From positions 1-36,419 of the forward strand of contig NZ_CAMJUE010000014.1 in the NCBI RefSeq assembly GCF_946408925.1: 36,419 nt of DNA. The letters are read 5' to 3'. The notes under the pieces were generated by a model. The model saw only the letters and a list, made by a program, of their open reading frames with translations, was not told the origin of the DNA and ran no database searches. A program made the position numbers and the translations under genes. Shown here in pieces: positions 9,794 through 19,021 of this stretch. Source of the stretch: an uncultured Methanobrevibacter sp. (lineage in GTDB: Archaea; Methanobacteriota; Methanobacteria; Methanobacteriales; Methanobacteriaceae). How positions within the stretch are numbered: position 1 is the stretch's first letter; each line of letters opens with the position of its first letter.

Positions 9794-10480
9794 CTACAGC
9801 TCTTTTGTTCCATCATCAGTTCCGATAATGACCTTATCAACCATCTGTGAGAATATTCCGTTTTCAACTACACCCGGTATTGAGTTCAAGTCAATTTCAA
9901 GATGTGCAGGAGATTCTATTTTGTCAAATTTGGCATCTATGACAAAGTTGCCGTTATCGGTAATGACCGGTCCGTCCTTTCTTTGAGCCATTCTTATCTC
10001 ACAGGTTGCACCCATATCCTCCAGGGTTTTGATAACCATTCTTGATGCATCCGGAAGCACTTCAACAGGTACTGGAAAAGTGCCCAATTCCTCTACAACT
10101 TTTGTCTCATCCACAATAACAATAAACTTGTCTGCAGCATAATCCACTATTTTTTCTTTTGTGTGAGCGGCTCCCCCACCTTTGATTAAATTGAAATCGG
10201 AATCCACTTCATCTGCTCCGTCAACTGACAAATCAATGTCATGCTCTTCAAGGGTTGTTATTGGAATGTTCCATTGTTTTGCTATTAATAATGATTGAAA
10301 TGATGTTGGAATTCCCATTACTTTAATTCCTTCATCACGAATTCTCATTCCTACCTTTTCAATGAAAAAGTGTGTGGTTGAACCGGTACCTAATCCTAAA
10401 ACCATTCCATCCTCGACATATTCTGCAGCTTTGTATCCTGCATTTTTCTTACTGGAACTGTTACTGTTAGTATTTTTCAT
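9794..10480 (-). CDS. rpiA: Ribose-5-phosphate isomerase A
   Basis: Interconverts ribose 5-phosphate and ribulose 5-phosphate, linking pentose supply for nucleotides to the ribulose monophosphate route used by archaea. Its 228 residues match the RpiA family. Near the N-terminus is the phosphate-binding [13 protein letters not shown] loop (about 29-41). DGADEVD contains the acidic active-site residues (about 87-93), and [13 protein letters not shown] (about 100-112) contains the catalytic lysine. The start ATG follows the stop of the UPF0179 gene with no gap, and a GTGAT ribosome binding site lies in that gene's last codons, so translation is coupled. Third gene of the egsA operon. Confidence 0.95.
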   Translation of the reverse strand: MKNTNSNSSSKKNAGYKAAEYVEDGMVLGLGTGSTTHFFIEKVGMRIRDEGIKVMGIPTSFQSLLIAKQWNIPITTLEEHDIDLSVDGADEVDSDFNLIKGGGAAHTKEKIVDYAADKFIVIVDETKVVEELGTFPVPVEVLPDASRMVIKTLEDMGATCEIRMAQRKDGPVITDNGNFVIDAKFDKIESPAHLEIDLNSIPGVVENGIFSQMVDKVIIGTDDGTKEL

Positions 10481-10918
10481 TTATATCACAAATCCTAAAG
10501 TGAGTTTATTAAGTTTTAAACCTTTTTTACATTTCTCTTTATGTTTACCATTATTTTCTAAAACAATGCATTTGTCTTCCTCAATCAAACCGTCAGGGAA
10601 GCACAAGTCATGAAAATCGCATTTTTCATCACAATCTGGAGCATTATATGTGAATGTTGATCCTTCAAAAATATTTTTTGATGGTGTAAGCAAATCTATT
10701 GGTGCCAATTCAACATCCACGGGTATTACTTTGCCCTGGGAATGTAGCGGACAATTCTGTTCATTTTCCTTAACTTCTTTTACTACATATTTTCGGTTGA
10801 GCTCCAAGTTTCCTATACAAGATGATTTGAATCTACAGTTTTCACAATCATCAGCAGGACCTAGAAATACGAATTCCTGACCTTCTTTTGCCAAATCTTT
10901 TCCTATCAATGTAATCAT
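10481..10918 (-). CDS. UPF0179 family cysteine-rich protein
   Basis: 145 residues matching UPF0179, a family confined to archaea with no established function. Cysteines are arranged in several pairs: a CENC pair near 26-29 with C35, CPLH near 56, then a DCDEKCDFHDLC cluster and further cysteines (CIV, CKK) near the C-terminus. This could hold zinc or an iron-sulfur cluster; which one cannot be told from sequence. The ATG overlaps the stop of egsA by four bases (ATGA) and its stop abuts rpiA. It is therefore tightly coupled inside an operon for archaeal lipid backbone and pentose metabolism. Confidence 0.85.
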   Translation of the reverse strand: MITLIGKDLAKEGQEFVFLGPADDCENCRFKSSCIGNLELNRKYVVKEVKENEQNCPLHSQGKVIPVDVELAPIDLLTPSKNIFEGSTFTYNAPDCDEKCDFHDLCFPDGLIEEDKCIVLENNGKHKEKCKKGLKLNKLTLGFVI

Positions 10919-11961
10919 TCAATCACTCCTGTCTTTTGAGCCAATTCATATGCTGCTTCTTTTGAAATTCCGTTGTCTCCAAGTATTGTGTATCTTTCAG
11001 GTCTGATTTTATGAGCCATCACCAATGCTTCAATAATGTCTTCATCATTAATGCCGATTTCTTTTGCAGTTGTTGGTGCCTGAACTGCTTCAAGAGTATT
11101 TTTTATTGCCATCCAGTCCCCACCATGAAGATACATCATCAGTATTGTACCTATACCACATTGCTCACCATGCAAAGCAGGCTTGTCAAGAATCTTATCC
11201 AGGGCATGTGAGAACAAATGTTCAGATCCACTGGCAGGACGTGATGAACCTGCAATGCTTATTGCCATTCCACCACTGAAAAGTGATTTCATTACTATTC
11301 TTGCACTTGCTTCCAAACCTGGCTTGATATTAGCCACATTATCAGTTATCAGATGTGCTGACATTATGGACAGTGCAGCCGCTGATTCGCTGATCGGTTC
11401 ATGCTTTAGTCTGTGGGCCAACTCCCAGTCCTTGATTGCAGTAAAGTTGGCAATCAAATCGGCACAACCTGCAGCCAATAGTCTGAATGGAGACTGTGCA
11501 AGGATTTCAGTGTCTGCAATGACTGCTATTGGAGACTGTGCCTTAGCGGATGTTGATGTATTAGGATTTTTTATTGAAGCTAAAGGAGATACAATACCAT
11601 CATGTGAAGCGGTTGTCGGCATGGATACAAAATAAACACCCTGATTGTGGGAAGACAGTTTAGCCACATCAATCACTTTTCCACCACCGATGCCTAAAAC
11701 GGTAGTGTCGGGAGTGATTAATTCTTCAACTTCAGATATTGATTCGTAAGTTGCTCTGTCAACTTTTGTAACCTCAAATGGAATGTCTGCCTTTTCAAGG
11801 CTTTCCATCACTGGCAAGGCACCTATATCATAAGTATGCTTGCCCGTAACGATTAAAATTTGTTTATCCAAACGTAAAGACTTGCAGATTTTTGCAGTAT
11901 CGCTTATGATACCCGGATCAATGTAGACTTCACGGGGCATTTGTATTTTCCTATTGCTCAT
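10915..11961 (-). CDS. egsA: sn-glycerol-1-phosphate dehydrogenase [NAD(P)+]
   Basis: Reduces dihydroxyacetone phosphate to sn-glycerol 1-phosphate, the stereospecific backbone of archaeal ether lipids; a hallmark archaeal enzyme. 348 residues, the normal length. The nucleotide-binding region carries GIGGGKVIDVAK (about 90-101). The metal/substrate region shows TTASHDGIVSP (H120, D121) and GCADLI (D168, expected zinc ligand). Later motifs are SEHLFSH and HGEQCGIG, with the other zinc-binding histidines. It is the first gene of the egsA - UPF0179 - rpiA - membrane protein operon. A GGGATATT sequence precedes the ATG. Divergent from proS across a 128-base AT-rich spacer. Confidence 0.95.
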   Translation of the reverse strand: MSNRKIQMPREVYIDPGIISDTAKICKSLRLDKQILIVTGKHTYDIGALPVMESLEKADIPFEVTKVDRATYESISEVEELITPDTTVLGIGGGKVIDVAKLSSHNQGVYFVSMPTTASHDGIVSPLASIKNPNTSTSAKAQSPIAVIADTEILAQSPFRLLAAGCADLIANFTAIKDWELAHRLKHEPISESAAALSIMSAHLITDNVANIKPGLEASARIVMKSLFSGGMAISIAGSSRPASGSEHLFSHALDKILDKPALHGEQCGIGTILMMYLHGGDWMAIKNTLEAVQAPTTAKEIGINDEDIIEALVMAHKIRPERYTILGDNGISKEAAYELAQKTGVIE

Positions 11962-12089
11962 AATATCCCTTAATATAAATTATACATTAATATATATGTA
12001 AAAAGTAATTATAAATAACTTTCTTTAAATATATTTAATACTCATTAAAAACAAATAATTTAGTATTATAAAAAATTACTTTAGGTGAT

Positions 12090-13493
12090 ATGGTGGAAAA
12101 TTTTGATGAATGGTTTCATGATATTCTAGAACAAGCGGACATAACTGATTCAAGATATCCTATTAAAGGAATGGCTGTTTGGAGACCATATGGTTTTCAA
12201 ATCAGAAAACACACAATGAACATTATTAAAAAATTGTTGGATAAAGATCATGATGAAGTATTGTTCCCAATGCTTGTTCCTGAAAGTGAACTTGCAAAAG
12301 AAGGAATACATGTTAAGGGATTTGAAGATGAAGTGTACTGGGTAACCAAAGGCGGATCCAGAGATTTAAACGAACAGTTAGCCTTAAGACCAACAAGTGA
12401 AACTGCAATATACCCAATGTACTCTTTATGGATTAGGACACACATTGATTTACCAATCAAAATGTATCAGATAGTAAACACTTTCAGATACGAGACAAAA
12501 CATACTAGGCCTTTAATACGTGTTCGTGAAATTACAACGTTCAAGGAAGCTCATACTGCTCATGCAACAAAAGAGGAATCAGACAAACAGGTTCAGGACT
12601 TCATTGAAATGTATAAGGAATTCTTTGATGATTTAGGCCTTGCATACCTGATTTCAAAAAGACCTGAATGGGACAAGTTTCCGGGTGCAGACTATACCAT
12701 GGCTTTTGATGTTATAATGCCTAACGGTAAAACATTGCAAATTGGTACAATCCATAATTTAGGCCAAACCTTTGCAAAAACATTTGACATTACTTTTGAA
12801 GACAAAGACGGCGAACATAAACTAGTCTATCAGACCTGTGCAGGATTATCCGATAGAGTAATCGCATCAGTCATTGGAATGCATGGGGACGACAAGGGAT
12901 TGAGATTACCTCCTAAAGTATCACCGAAACAAGTTACAATAATCCCAATTTTATTCAAAAAGGGAAAAGAGGAAGTGCTTGCAAAATGCACTGAAATCAA
13001 GGAACAGCTTGAAGCAAAAGGCTTAAGAGTTGACCTTGATGACCGTGACATCAGACCGGGCAAGAAATTCAATGACTGGGAGCTCAAGGGAACTCCAATC
13101 AAACTGGAACTTGGACCACGTGATTTGGAAAACAACATCACAATTGCAATGCAAAGAGACATTGAAGAGAAAATAGAATTGCCATTGGATGACAGCCTGG
13201 CGGATAAAGTTATTGAATTACTTGAAAAATCTTCCGAAAGCCTGTCTGCACAATCATGGACCTTCCAGGAAGAACATGTTAAATTTGCAGAAACCCTTGA
13301 AGAAATACCTGAACTTGTGGAATCCGGAAATGTTGTTCGCTTCTACTGGTGCGGTGAAGAGGAAGTTGGACATGAAATTGAAGAAAAAACAGGCTTAGAT
13401 GTTTTAGGTATTCAGGAAGAGGTATCCGAAGGCAAATGTATAGCTAGCGGAAAGGATGCAAAATACATTGCATTGATTGCTAAAACATACTAG
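12090..13493 (+). CDS. proS: Prolyl-tRNA synthetase (archaeal/eukaryotic type)
   Basis: Charges tRNA-Pro; class II synthetase. 467 residues, typical of the archaeal-type enzyme without the bacterial editing insertion. Motif 1 falls around [17 protein letters not shown]. The substrate region has [16 protein letters not shown] (about 107-122), and motif 2 contains [18 protein letters not shown]. The anticodon-binding domain occupies about 285-380. A C-terminal zinc-type domain follows, but here it ends CGEEE...[18 protein letters not shown] with few cysteines. An AGGTGAT ribosome binding site touches the ATG, so the GTG at codon 2 (12093) is an alternative start. First gene of a proS - cofC - thiD operon. 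Confidence 0.95.
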   Translation: MVENFDEWFHDILEQADITDSRYPIKGMAVWRPYGFQIRKHTMNIIKKLLDKDHDEVLFPMLVPESELAKEGIHVKGFEDEVYWVTKGGSRDLNEQLALRPTSETAIYPMYSLWIRTHIDLPIKMYQIVNTFRYETKHTRPLIRVREITTFKEAHTAHATKEESDKQVQDFIEMYKEFFDDLGLAYLISKRPEWDKFPGADYTMAFDVIMPNGKTLQIGTIHNLGQTFAKTFDITFEDKDGEHKLVYQTCAGLSDRVIASVIGMHGDDKGLRLPPKVSPKQVTIIPILFKKGKEEVLAKCTEIKEQLEAKGLRVDLDDRDIRPGKKFNDWELKGTPIKLELGPRDLENNITIAMQRDIEEKIELPLDDSLADKVIELLEKSSESLSAQSWTFQEEHVKFAETLEEIPELVESGNVVRFYWCGEEEVGHEIEEKTGLDVLGIQEEVSEGKCIASGKDAKYIALIAKTY

Positions 13494-13500
13494 TGATATT

Positions 13501-14175
13501 ATGGATAACATTTACGCAATAATTCCCGTAACCAAGTTCAAAAATGCTAAAACCCGCCTATCTCCTTTTCTTTCAGAAGAGGAAAGGGAAAAGCTCCTAA
13601 AGGCAATGCTTCATGATGTTACAGACACCCTGAAAAAACATGTTGATAAAATTTTCATCATCAGCCGTGATGAAGATGTTTTAAGCTATGCTGAAAGTCT
13701 AAATGTCAACACAATCCTTGAAAACGACAATTCCAATTTGAACAAGGCTCTCACACAGGCAATGAAATACTGTAAGGGAAAAGCAAAAAAAATCATCATT
13801 GTACCTTCAGACATTCCCCTAATCGGAAAAACAAATATTCAAATGTTGATTGATGCTTCCAAAAGTCTTGATTTCATCATTGTCCCTGCCAAAGGTGGTG
13901 GAACAAACATGATTATAATGAAGCCTATGGCCATTCGCACAAGATTTGAAGGTTTCAGCTACAGGGAACATGTTCAGGCTGCCGAGAGGAAAAAGTTAAA
14001 TCCGCAGGTTCATGATTCATTCTTTATGGCATTGGACGTAAATACAACAGAAGATCTTGGAGAAATAATGATTCATGGAGACAAGACACATACCAGACGA
14101 TACTTGAAGGAATTGAAAGTGACCTTTGAGCCTTTCCGTGGCAGTGAAAGAATTAAAGTGACAAGAGAGGAATAA
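13501..14175 (+). CDS. cofC: 2-phospho-L-lactate guanylyltransferase
   Basis: Activates 2-phospho-L-lactate (or phosphoenolpyruvate) with GTP during coenzyme F420 synthesis. 224 residues from the ATG at 13501. An in-frame start at 13477 lies inside proS; the later one is preferred because a GTGAT ribosome binding site lies four to eight bases before it. Family motifs: IIPVTKFKNAKTRLSP at the N-terminus (nucleotide-binding loop), IIVPSDIPLI (about 100-109, metal-binding acidic residue), and AKGGGTNMI (about 133-141). F420 is central to hydrogenotrophic methanogenesis, and npdG, an F420-using gene, lies about 8 kb away. It is seven bases after proS and two bases before thiD. Confidence 0.93.
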   Translation: MDNIYAIIPVTKFKNAKTRLSPFLSEEEREKLLKAMLHDVTDTLKKHVDKIFIISRDEDVLSYAESLNVNTILENDNSNLNKALTQAMKYCKGKAKKIIIVPSDIPLIGKTNIQMLIDASKSLDFIIVPAKGGGTNMIIMKPMAIRTRFEGFSYREHVQAAERKKLNPQVHDSFFMALDVNTTEDLGEIMIHGDKTHTRRYLKELKVTFEPFRGSERIKVTREE

Positions 14176-14177
14176 TT

Positions 14178-14912
14178 ATGATTGTGATGAGCATTGCAGG
14201 TGTTGACCCCTCAGCCGGCGCAGGTGTTTTTGCCGATTTGAAAACATTTCAGGCAATTGGCGTTTATGGAACAGGCATTGTAACTGCTCTTACATCACAA
14301 AATCCCTATAAATTCTTTTCCACCCAACCCGTCAGTGGCGATTATATATCCGAAGAGATTGACAGCGTTTTAGATGCATATGATGTCAAATACATTAAGA
14401 CCGGAATGCTTTATTCCCCTGAAATAATCAAACTGGTATCTAAAAAAATCAGAGAATATGATTTAAAGGCAGTTGTTGATCCGGTCATGGTTGCCACATC
14501 CGGAGGTGATTTAACCAGGGAAGATTTGGCTGATGCATTAAACAAATATCTATTGCCCAAATCCATACTGACCACACCCAACATCAGTGAAGCTGAAAAA
14601 TTAACTGATTTTAAAATCAGCACCAAGGAAGATGCCATTAAAGCTTCCGAAATGATTAAATGTAACAGTTTAATTACAGGAGGTCATCTTGACGGAATCA
14701 ACACAATCAATATTGACGGTGAAATATCTATCGTTAAACAGGAGCTGATTGATACCGATAACCTTCACGGTACCGGCTGCAATTTATCAGCAGCGATTAC
14801 TGCATATTTAGCAAAAAACAATGATATGAATTCCTCAATCCTAAAAGCATTAGATTATGTGTATGAAGGAATAAAAAATGGAAATTATGGAACTTTAATA
14901 GCTAAAATATAA
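14178..14912 (+). CDS. thiD: Hydroxymethylpyrimidine (phosphate) kinase
   Basis: Phosphorylates HMP and HMP-phosphate to the pyrophosphate used in thiamine synthesis. 244 residues, a stand-alone kinase without the C-terminal ThiN domain found fused in many archaea. The N-terminus SIAGVDPSAGAGVFADLKTF is the classic ThiD opening. DPVMVATSGG (about 94-103) is the substrate region, and HGTGCNLSAAITAYLA near 197-212 is the ribokinase-family anion hole with its catalytic base region. A GAGG ribosome binding site lies in the end of cofC. The convergent ABC importer genes end 45 bases away, which raises but does not prove the possibility that they carry a thiamine precursor. Confidence 0.93.
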   Translation: MIVMSIAGVDPSAGAGVFADLKTFQAIGVYGTGIVTALTSQNPYKFFSTQPVSGDYISEEIDSVLDAYDVKYIKTGMLYSPEIIKLVSKKIREYDLKAVVDPVMVATSGGDLTREDLADALNKYLLPKSILTTPNISEAEKLTDFKISTKEDAIKASEMIKCNSLITGGHLDGINTINIDGEISIVKQELIDTDNLHGTGCNLSAAITAYLAKNNDMNSSILKALDYVYEGIKNGNYGTLIAKI

Positions 14913-14956
14913 TGTTTCTAATTTTTTCAAAAAATAGGTTTAGGAGAGAAAATAAT

Positions 14957-15709
14957 TTAATCTCCCATATCTAAATCTTTTACAATGGTTTCTTGAAGAG
15001 CAATGAACTCTTCGGATTCCCTTTTTCTTGGTCTTTCAATATCCACATCAACGATATTTGCAATTCTTCCAGGGTTTTTATCAAGAATTACAATCTTGTC
15101 TGCAAGGTAAACTGCCTCGTCAACATCGTGGGTTACAAAGACAATTGTGTTTTCAAACCTTTTCCAAACTCCAATCAGCTGCGCTTGAAGCTTGTGTCTA
15201 TTTTGCATATCCAATGCAGAAAACGGTTCATCCATAAGCAAAATAGGTGAATGATTAAGTAAAGATCTGATAATTGCAACCCTCTGCTTCATACCACCTG
15301 AAAGCTCATGAGGATAGCTATCCTTAAAGTCAATTAAACCGACACTTGTAAGGTATCTTTCAGCAGCTGCAATATTTTCCTCTTTTGATCCCTTTTTGGT
15401 CATCTCCAAACCGAAAGTCACATTCTGCAGTACAGTCAACCAAGGGAATAAAGAGTACTGTTGGAAAATTACTGCCCTGTCACCGGACGGTTTTTTAACG
15501 ACTTCCCCATTGGCGACAATCTCACCAGAGGTAGGCTGGTCCAGACCTGCTATCAATCTGAGCAAGGTTGTTTTACCGCAGCCAGAAGGTCCTAAAAGGC
15601 ATACCAGTTCACCATCTTCAATTGTTAAATTAATATTTTCCAAAACAGATAATTGATCAGTTTTTTTACTCTTAAAGGATTTGTTAATATTTTTAATTTC
15701 AATTGACAC
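14957..15709 (-). CDS. ABC importer ATP-binding protein (nitrate/sulfonate/taurine or pyrimidine type)
   Basis: Cytoplasmic ATPase of a binding-protein-dependent importer, 250 residues. Walker A GPSGCGKTT (about 40-48), signature LSGGMKQR (about 138-145), Walker B ILLMDEPFSAL and the H-loop FVTHDVDEA are all intact. The sequence type is that of SsuB/TauB/NrtD and the ThiZ group; the substrate cannot be told from the ATPase. Start is GTG with a TAGGTG ribosome binding site, eight bases after the permease stop. No substrate-binding protein gene lies next to it. Confidence 0.9.
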   Translation of the reverse strand: MSIEIKNINKSFKSKKTDQLSVLENINLTIEDGELVCLLGPSGCGKTTLLRLIAGLDQPTSGEIVANGEVVKKPSGDRAVIFQQYSLFPWLTVLQNVTFGLEMTKKGSKEENIAAAERYLTSVGLIDFKDSYPHELSGGMKQRVAIIRSLLNHSPILLMDEPFSALDMQNRHKLQAQLIGVWKRFENTIVFVTHDVDEAVYLADKIVILDKNPGRIANIVDVDIERPRKRESEEFIALQETIVKDLDMGD

Positions 15710-15717
15710 TTTAACAC

Positions 15718-16467
15718 CTACCAGAATATCCTGTCTTGAGCTTTGGTAAATACAAAATCAAATATGATACCAATCAAACCAATGTCCAACATACCAACTA
15801 CGGTTGTACCCGGATCAAATAAACTGGTGGCTGTAAGAATCATGTATCCTAAACCACTGCTTGAACCGACCATTTCAGCGGAAATTGTACACATCAAAGC
15901 AATACCAATACCCACTTTCAAACCGGATACCACATAAGGAACAGCGGAAGGCAAAATTACCCTTTTTAAAACATTCCAATCGCTTGCCCCTAAAGTTTGT
16001 GCAGATTCTATTAAAACTTTATCTGTTCTTTTTACTCCATCAATTGTATAAACCAAAATCGGGAATACGCAACCCATAAATATGATGAATACTGCTGGAA
16101 ACATTCCTATACCAAACCATAAGATGGAAAATGGAATCCATGCAACTGGAGGTATGGGTCTTAAAACACTGATTACCAATGTTGCAATGTCTTCCAAGGT
16201 TTTGTACCATCCAAGTAGTATTCCCAATGGAATAGCTACAATAGATGCCAATATTAAACCTCCAAATACTTTGTACAGAGTATCCAATGTGTTAGTTAAA
16301 AGTTTTCCAGACAATATCAAACTCCAGGCTGATTGACATACTGTAATCGGACCAGGCAATATATATGGATTAACCATACCCGTTCCTTCAGTAATCAGAT
16401 ACCAAATGAGAATGATACATATTGGTAAAATTAATGGGATAAACTTATTTCTATAATTATCTAACAT
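15718..16467 (-). CDS. ABC importer permease (BPD inner-membrane component)
   Basis: Membrane partner of the adjacent ATPase, 249 residues, with about six transmembrane helices. The cytoplasmic EAA loop appears as SAQTLGASDWNVLKRVILPS (about 158-177), which docks with the ATPase. The family is SsuC/TauC/NrtB/ThiX. The first helix starts after a short basic N-terminus (NYRNKF). The upstream spacer (16468-16557) is short and carries no binding protein and no recognisable TPP riboswitch. Confidence 0.9.
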   Translation of the reverse strand: MLDNYRNKFIPLILPICIILIWYLITEGTGMVNPYILPGPITVCQSAWSLILSGKLLTNTLDTLYKVFGGLILASIVAIPLGILLGWYKTLEDIATLVISVLRPIPPVAWIPFSILWFGIGMFPAVFIIFMGCVFPILVYTIDGVKRTDKVLIESAQTLGASDWNVLKRVILPSAVPYVVSGLKVGIGIALMCTISAEMVGSSSGLGYMILTATSLFDPGTTVVGMLDIGLIGIIFDFVFTKAQDRIFW

Positions 16468-16534
16468 TAAATCACTTAACTTAAAATTTTTTTATACATT
16501 ATTAATTATAGATGTAATTATATAAAAACTTTAA

Positions 16535-16557
16535 AAAAATTCGGAAAAAAGAAAAAA
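16535..16557 (-). terminator. Poly-U terminator after the P-type ATPase
   Basis: On the minus strand the stop of the ATPase gene is followed by a T-rich run interrupted by CCG (plus strand A-rich at 16535-16557), matching a hairpin-less archaeal U-tract terminator. It separates the ATPase gene from the ABC importer genes downstream on the same strand. Confidence 0.5.
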
Positions 16558-18705
16558 TTATGAAGCTTCAGCAACTTCAATAGCTTCCACTTCAATATCA
16601 TTAGTTAAATCACGGTCTTTTAAAACTGATTTGGTACTCATTGCACCAAACAACATCGTAGATAAATTATGTATCATTGAAGATGTTGACGGTTGAATTA
16701 CACCCATCACACCTAAAACCAAAAGGGAACCGTTTACTGCAACAATATTTCGATAGTTGGTGTTTATCTTGTCCAACATTCCGATGCTTAATTTTCTCAA
16801 GGTAACAAGGTCAAACAAATCATCAGACAGCAGTGATATGTCTGCAACTTCACGGGCAATGTCTGAGGAATGTTTCATCGAAACTGATACATCCGCCTCA
16901 GCAAGTGCCGGTGAGTCATTTATACCATCACCAACCATGATTACGGTTTTACCTTCATCTTTTAGTTCTTTAACGATTCTTGATTTATCTTCAGGCAGCA
17001 CTTGTGACCTGTACTCAGTGATCCCCAATGCTTTTGCACCTGCTTTAGCACCGCTTTCACTGTCTCCTGTAAGCATTATGACATTTTCAATTCCCAAGGA
17101 TTTTAACTCCTCAATGACATATTTTGCCTCTTCACGTACCGGATCGTCAATACAAATCAATCCTTCAAGTTTTCCGTCGATTGCCAGGTAAACAACAGAG
17201 TGTTCAGCCACTTCTTTTTCGACTTTTTTCTCCTGAGTTTTAGTAACCTTTACCTTCTCATCATCGAAAAGGAAGTGTTTGGATCCGATTACGGCACGTT
17301 TGCCATCGTATTCTGTTACAATACCGTGAGCCACAATGTATTCGACTTCACTGTGGTCTTCCTCATGTTTAAGACCTTCTTCTTCGGCCTGTTTTACAAT
17401 GGCAGTTGCGATACTGTGTGCAAAGTGCTCCTCGATACATGCAGCCATTCTTAAAATATCATCACGTGAGTATCTTTTAGACATTGGAATAACATCCACA
17501 ACTTTTGGAGTTGCATTTGTCAGTGTTCCTGTCTTGTCAAATACAATGGTGTCGGCATTTGCATATGCCTCAAGGAATTTTCCTCCCTTAATCATCATTC
17601 TGTTGTCTGATGCTTCACGCATTGCTGATATTACCGATAATGGAGTTGTGAGTTTGATTGCACATGAGAAATCAACCATCAATACTGACAATGCCTTTGA
17701 TGCGTTTCCTGTAATCAGATAGGTTAATGCTGTTGCAAGGAAACTGTAAGGCACGATTGAATCTGCGAGCTTTTCAGCCTTGCTTTGTGTTTCGGCCTTA
17801 AGCTCTTCTGAATTTTCAATGAGATCTATAATCTTATTCAGTCTTGTTTCCTTGTTCATTGAATATACTTCAACAACAATGTTTCCCTCTTCAATTACTG
17901 TTCCGGCATGCACTGTTTTTCCATTTGATTTGTGTACCGCCAATGGCTCGCCAGTCATGGATGCTTCGTTAACCATAGCTTCGCCGTCAACTACTTTACC
18001 GTCCACAGGAATGATATCTCCCATGTGGATTTTGATTTTATCTCCTTTTTCAATATCCATTGCAGATACCTGTTTTTCTTCACCATCATCTCCGACTACC
18101 CAGACAGTGTCAATATTTAAAGCCAAACTATCTTTTAAAGTGCTTTTAGCTTTTTGAACTGTATACTCTTCTAAAGCGTCGGAGATTGACAATAAGAACA
18201 TCATGGAACTTGCAGGCTGATATTGGCCCTGTATTAATGCACCTGTTACTGCGGCACCATCAAGCAAAGCCACATCTACACGGAAATCAGTTAAACTATC
18301 CAATCCATTCCATATATAGTCAATTGCATGATATAATGTCAGGATGTTTTTAATAGGTAGCGGCAGGAACCACCTTCCAAGCAGTCTGCGACCTATCATT
18401 TTGGCCAGTTTCAAGTAAAAGTCATCGGTGATTTCTTTTGAAACCTGAGTCTGTGTTGGTTCCGCTTCAAAAAGATCATCCAATGTGATTCCGTTTAAGA
18501 TATCGAAAATTTTTTGTTTGTTTTCACTGCCTCCTTCATAATAAACGGTTATGCTGCCGTTTCTGTGGGAAGTGAAAACTTCATATATAAAATCTTGATT
18601 TAAAAGTAATGAGGCAAGGCCGTAGCCTTCTTCTTTGGTGAAAGCCCATTGGCCGGAACGAACCCTTAAGCGGGATTCGCTATCATGCATTACTTGATAT
18701 TTCAT
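16558..18705 (-). CDS. Heavy-metal P1B-like ATPase lacking the CPC motif
   Basis: ATP-driven metal transporter, 715 residues. The soluble catalytic parts are canonical: MTGEP in the actuator domain, DKTGT with phosphorylated D390, and GDGINDSP at 592-599. The N-terminus (about 1-80) resembles the degenerate HMA-like domain of this subgroup and has no CxxC. Two features differ from textbook copper, zinc or cadmium pumps. The intramembrane CPC is replaced by SCAIK (C348, K351), and the HP motif reads EHFAHS with serine after H430. Both variants look intact, not damaged, so substrate specificity probably differs; iron or manganese are possible but unproven. It lies 26 bases downstream of the small gene at 18731 in one operon with a DtxR-like box in the promoter. 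Confidence 0.88.
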   Translation of the reverse strand: MKYQVMHDSESRLRVRSGQWAFTKEEGYGLASLLLNQDFIYEVFTSHRNGSITVYYEGGSENKQKIFDILNGITLDDLFEAEPTQTQVSKEITDDFYLKLAKMIGRRLLGRWFLPLPIKNILTLYHAIDYIWNGLDSLTDFRVDVALLDGAAVTGALIQGQYQPASSMMFLLSISDALEEYTVQKAKSTLKDSLALNIDTVWVVGDDGEEKQVSAMDIEKGDKIKIHMGDIIPVDGKVVDGEAMVNEASMTGEPLAVHKSNGKTVHAGTVIEEGNIVVEVYSMNKETRLNKIIDLIENSEELKAETQSKAEKLADSIVPYSFLATALTYLITGNASKALSVLMVDFSCAIKLTTPLSVISAMREASDNRMMIKGGKFLEAYANADTIVFDKTGTLTNATPKVVDVIPMSKRYSRDDILRMAACIEEHFAHSIATAIVKQAEEEGLKHEEDHSEVEYIVAHGIVTEYDGKRAVIGSKHFLFDDEKVKVTKTQEKKVEKEVAEHSVVYLAIDGKLEGLICIDDPVREEAKYVIEELKSLGIENVIMLTGDSESGAKAGAKALGITEYRSQVLPEDKSRIVKELKDEGKTVIMVGDGINDSPALAEADVSVSMKHSSDIAREVADISLLSDDLFDLVTLRKLSIGMLDKINTNYRNIVAVNGSLLVLGVMGVIQPSTSSMIHNLSTMLFGAMSTKSVLKDRDLTNDIEVEAIEVAEAS

Positions 18706-18730
18706 TTAAATCACTTAAAATAAAACGAGT

Positions 18731-18997
18731 TTATTCTTTGGATTCAACGTAAATTTCTTTTTTGGTTTCGGCATTTGCATCAACAACAATGTCTTCAGCG
18801 CTTTCTTTCATGTCTTGGAAACATTCTTCAGCGTCTCTTTTAGCAGACATTATTGCAGCCATACCTTTTGCAGTGGTGTCTTTGAAAACTTGGGATTTTA
18901 CAACTTTAGCTCCAATTAAAGCGGTTGCTACTCCCGCAGCAAAAATTAATGCATGTTTGTGTTCTACACAAGTGTTAATAATATCTTCTCTTTTCAT
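18731..18997 (-). CDS. Small one-helix protein partnered with the P-type ATPase (DUF6110-like)
   Basis: 88 residues. A basic/His-containing N-terminus (REDIINTCVEHKH) is followed by one glycine/alanine-rich hydrophobic segment (about 16-32) and then a long charged helix to the end (about 38-88), rich in E, K and D. I believe it belongs to the small family DUF6110 found beside P-type ATPases of this sort, but that is from memory. A chaperone, assembly or metal-sensing role is only inference. An AAGGATGG ribosome binding site precedes the ATG. First gene of the operon. Confidence 0.7.
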   Translation of the reverse strand: MKREDIINTCVEHKHALIFAAGVATALIGAKVVKSQVFKDTTAKGMAAIMSAKRDAEECFQDMKESAEDIVVDANAETKKEIYVESKE

Positions 18998-19021
18998 TTA
19001 AATACCATCCTTTTAATTATT

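Noticed and set aside
9571-9867. 98-residue version of the small membrane protein
   Set aside because: The extra N-terminal part overlaps rpiA by over 70 bases and is polar nonsense for this protein; the ATG at 9786 has a good ribosome binding site.
16468-16557. TPP riboswitch before the ABC importer
   Set aside because: The short AT-only spacer lacks the conserved CUGAGA-type core and stems.
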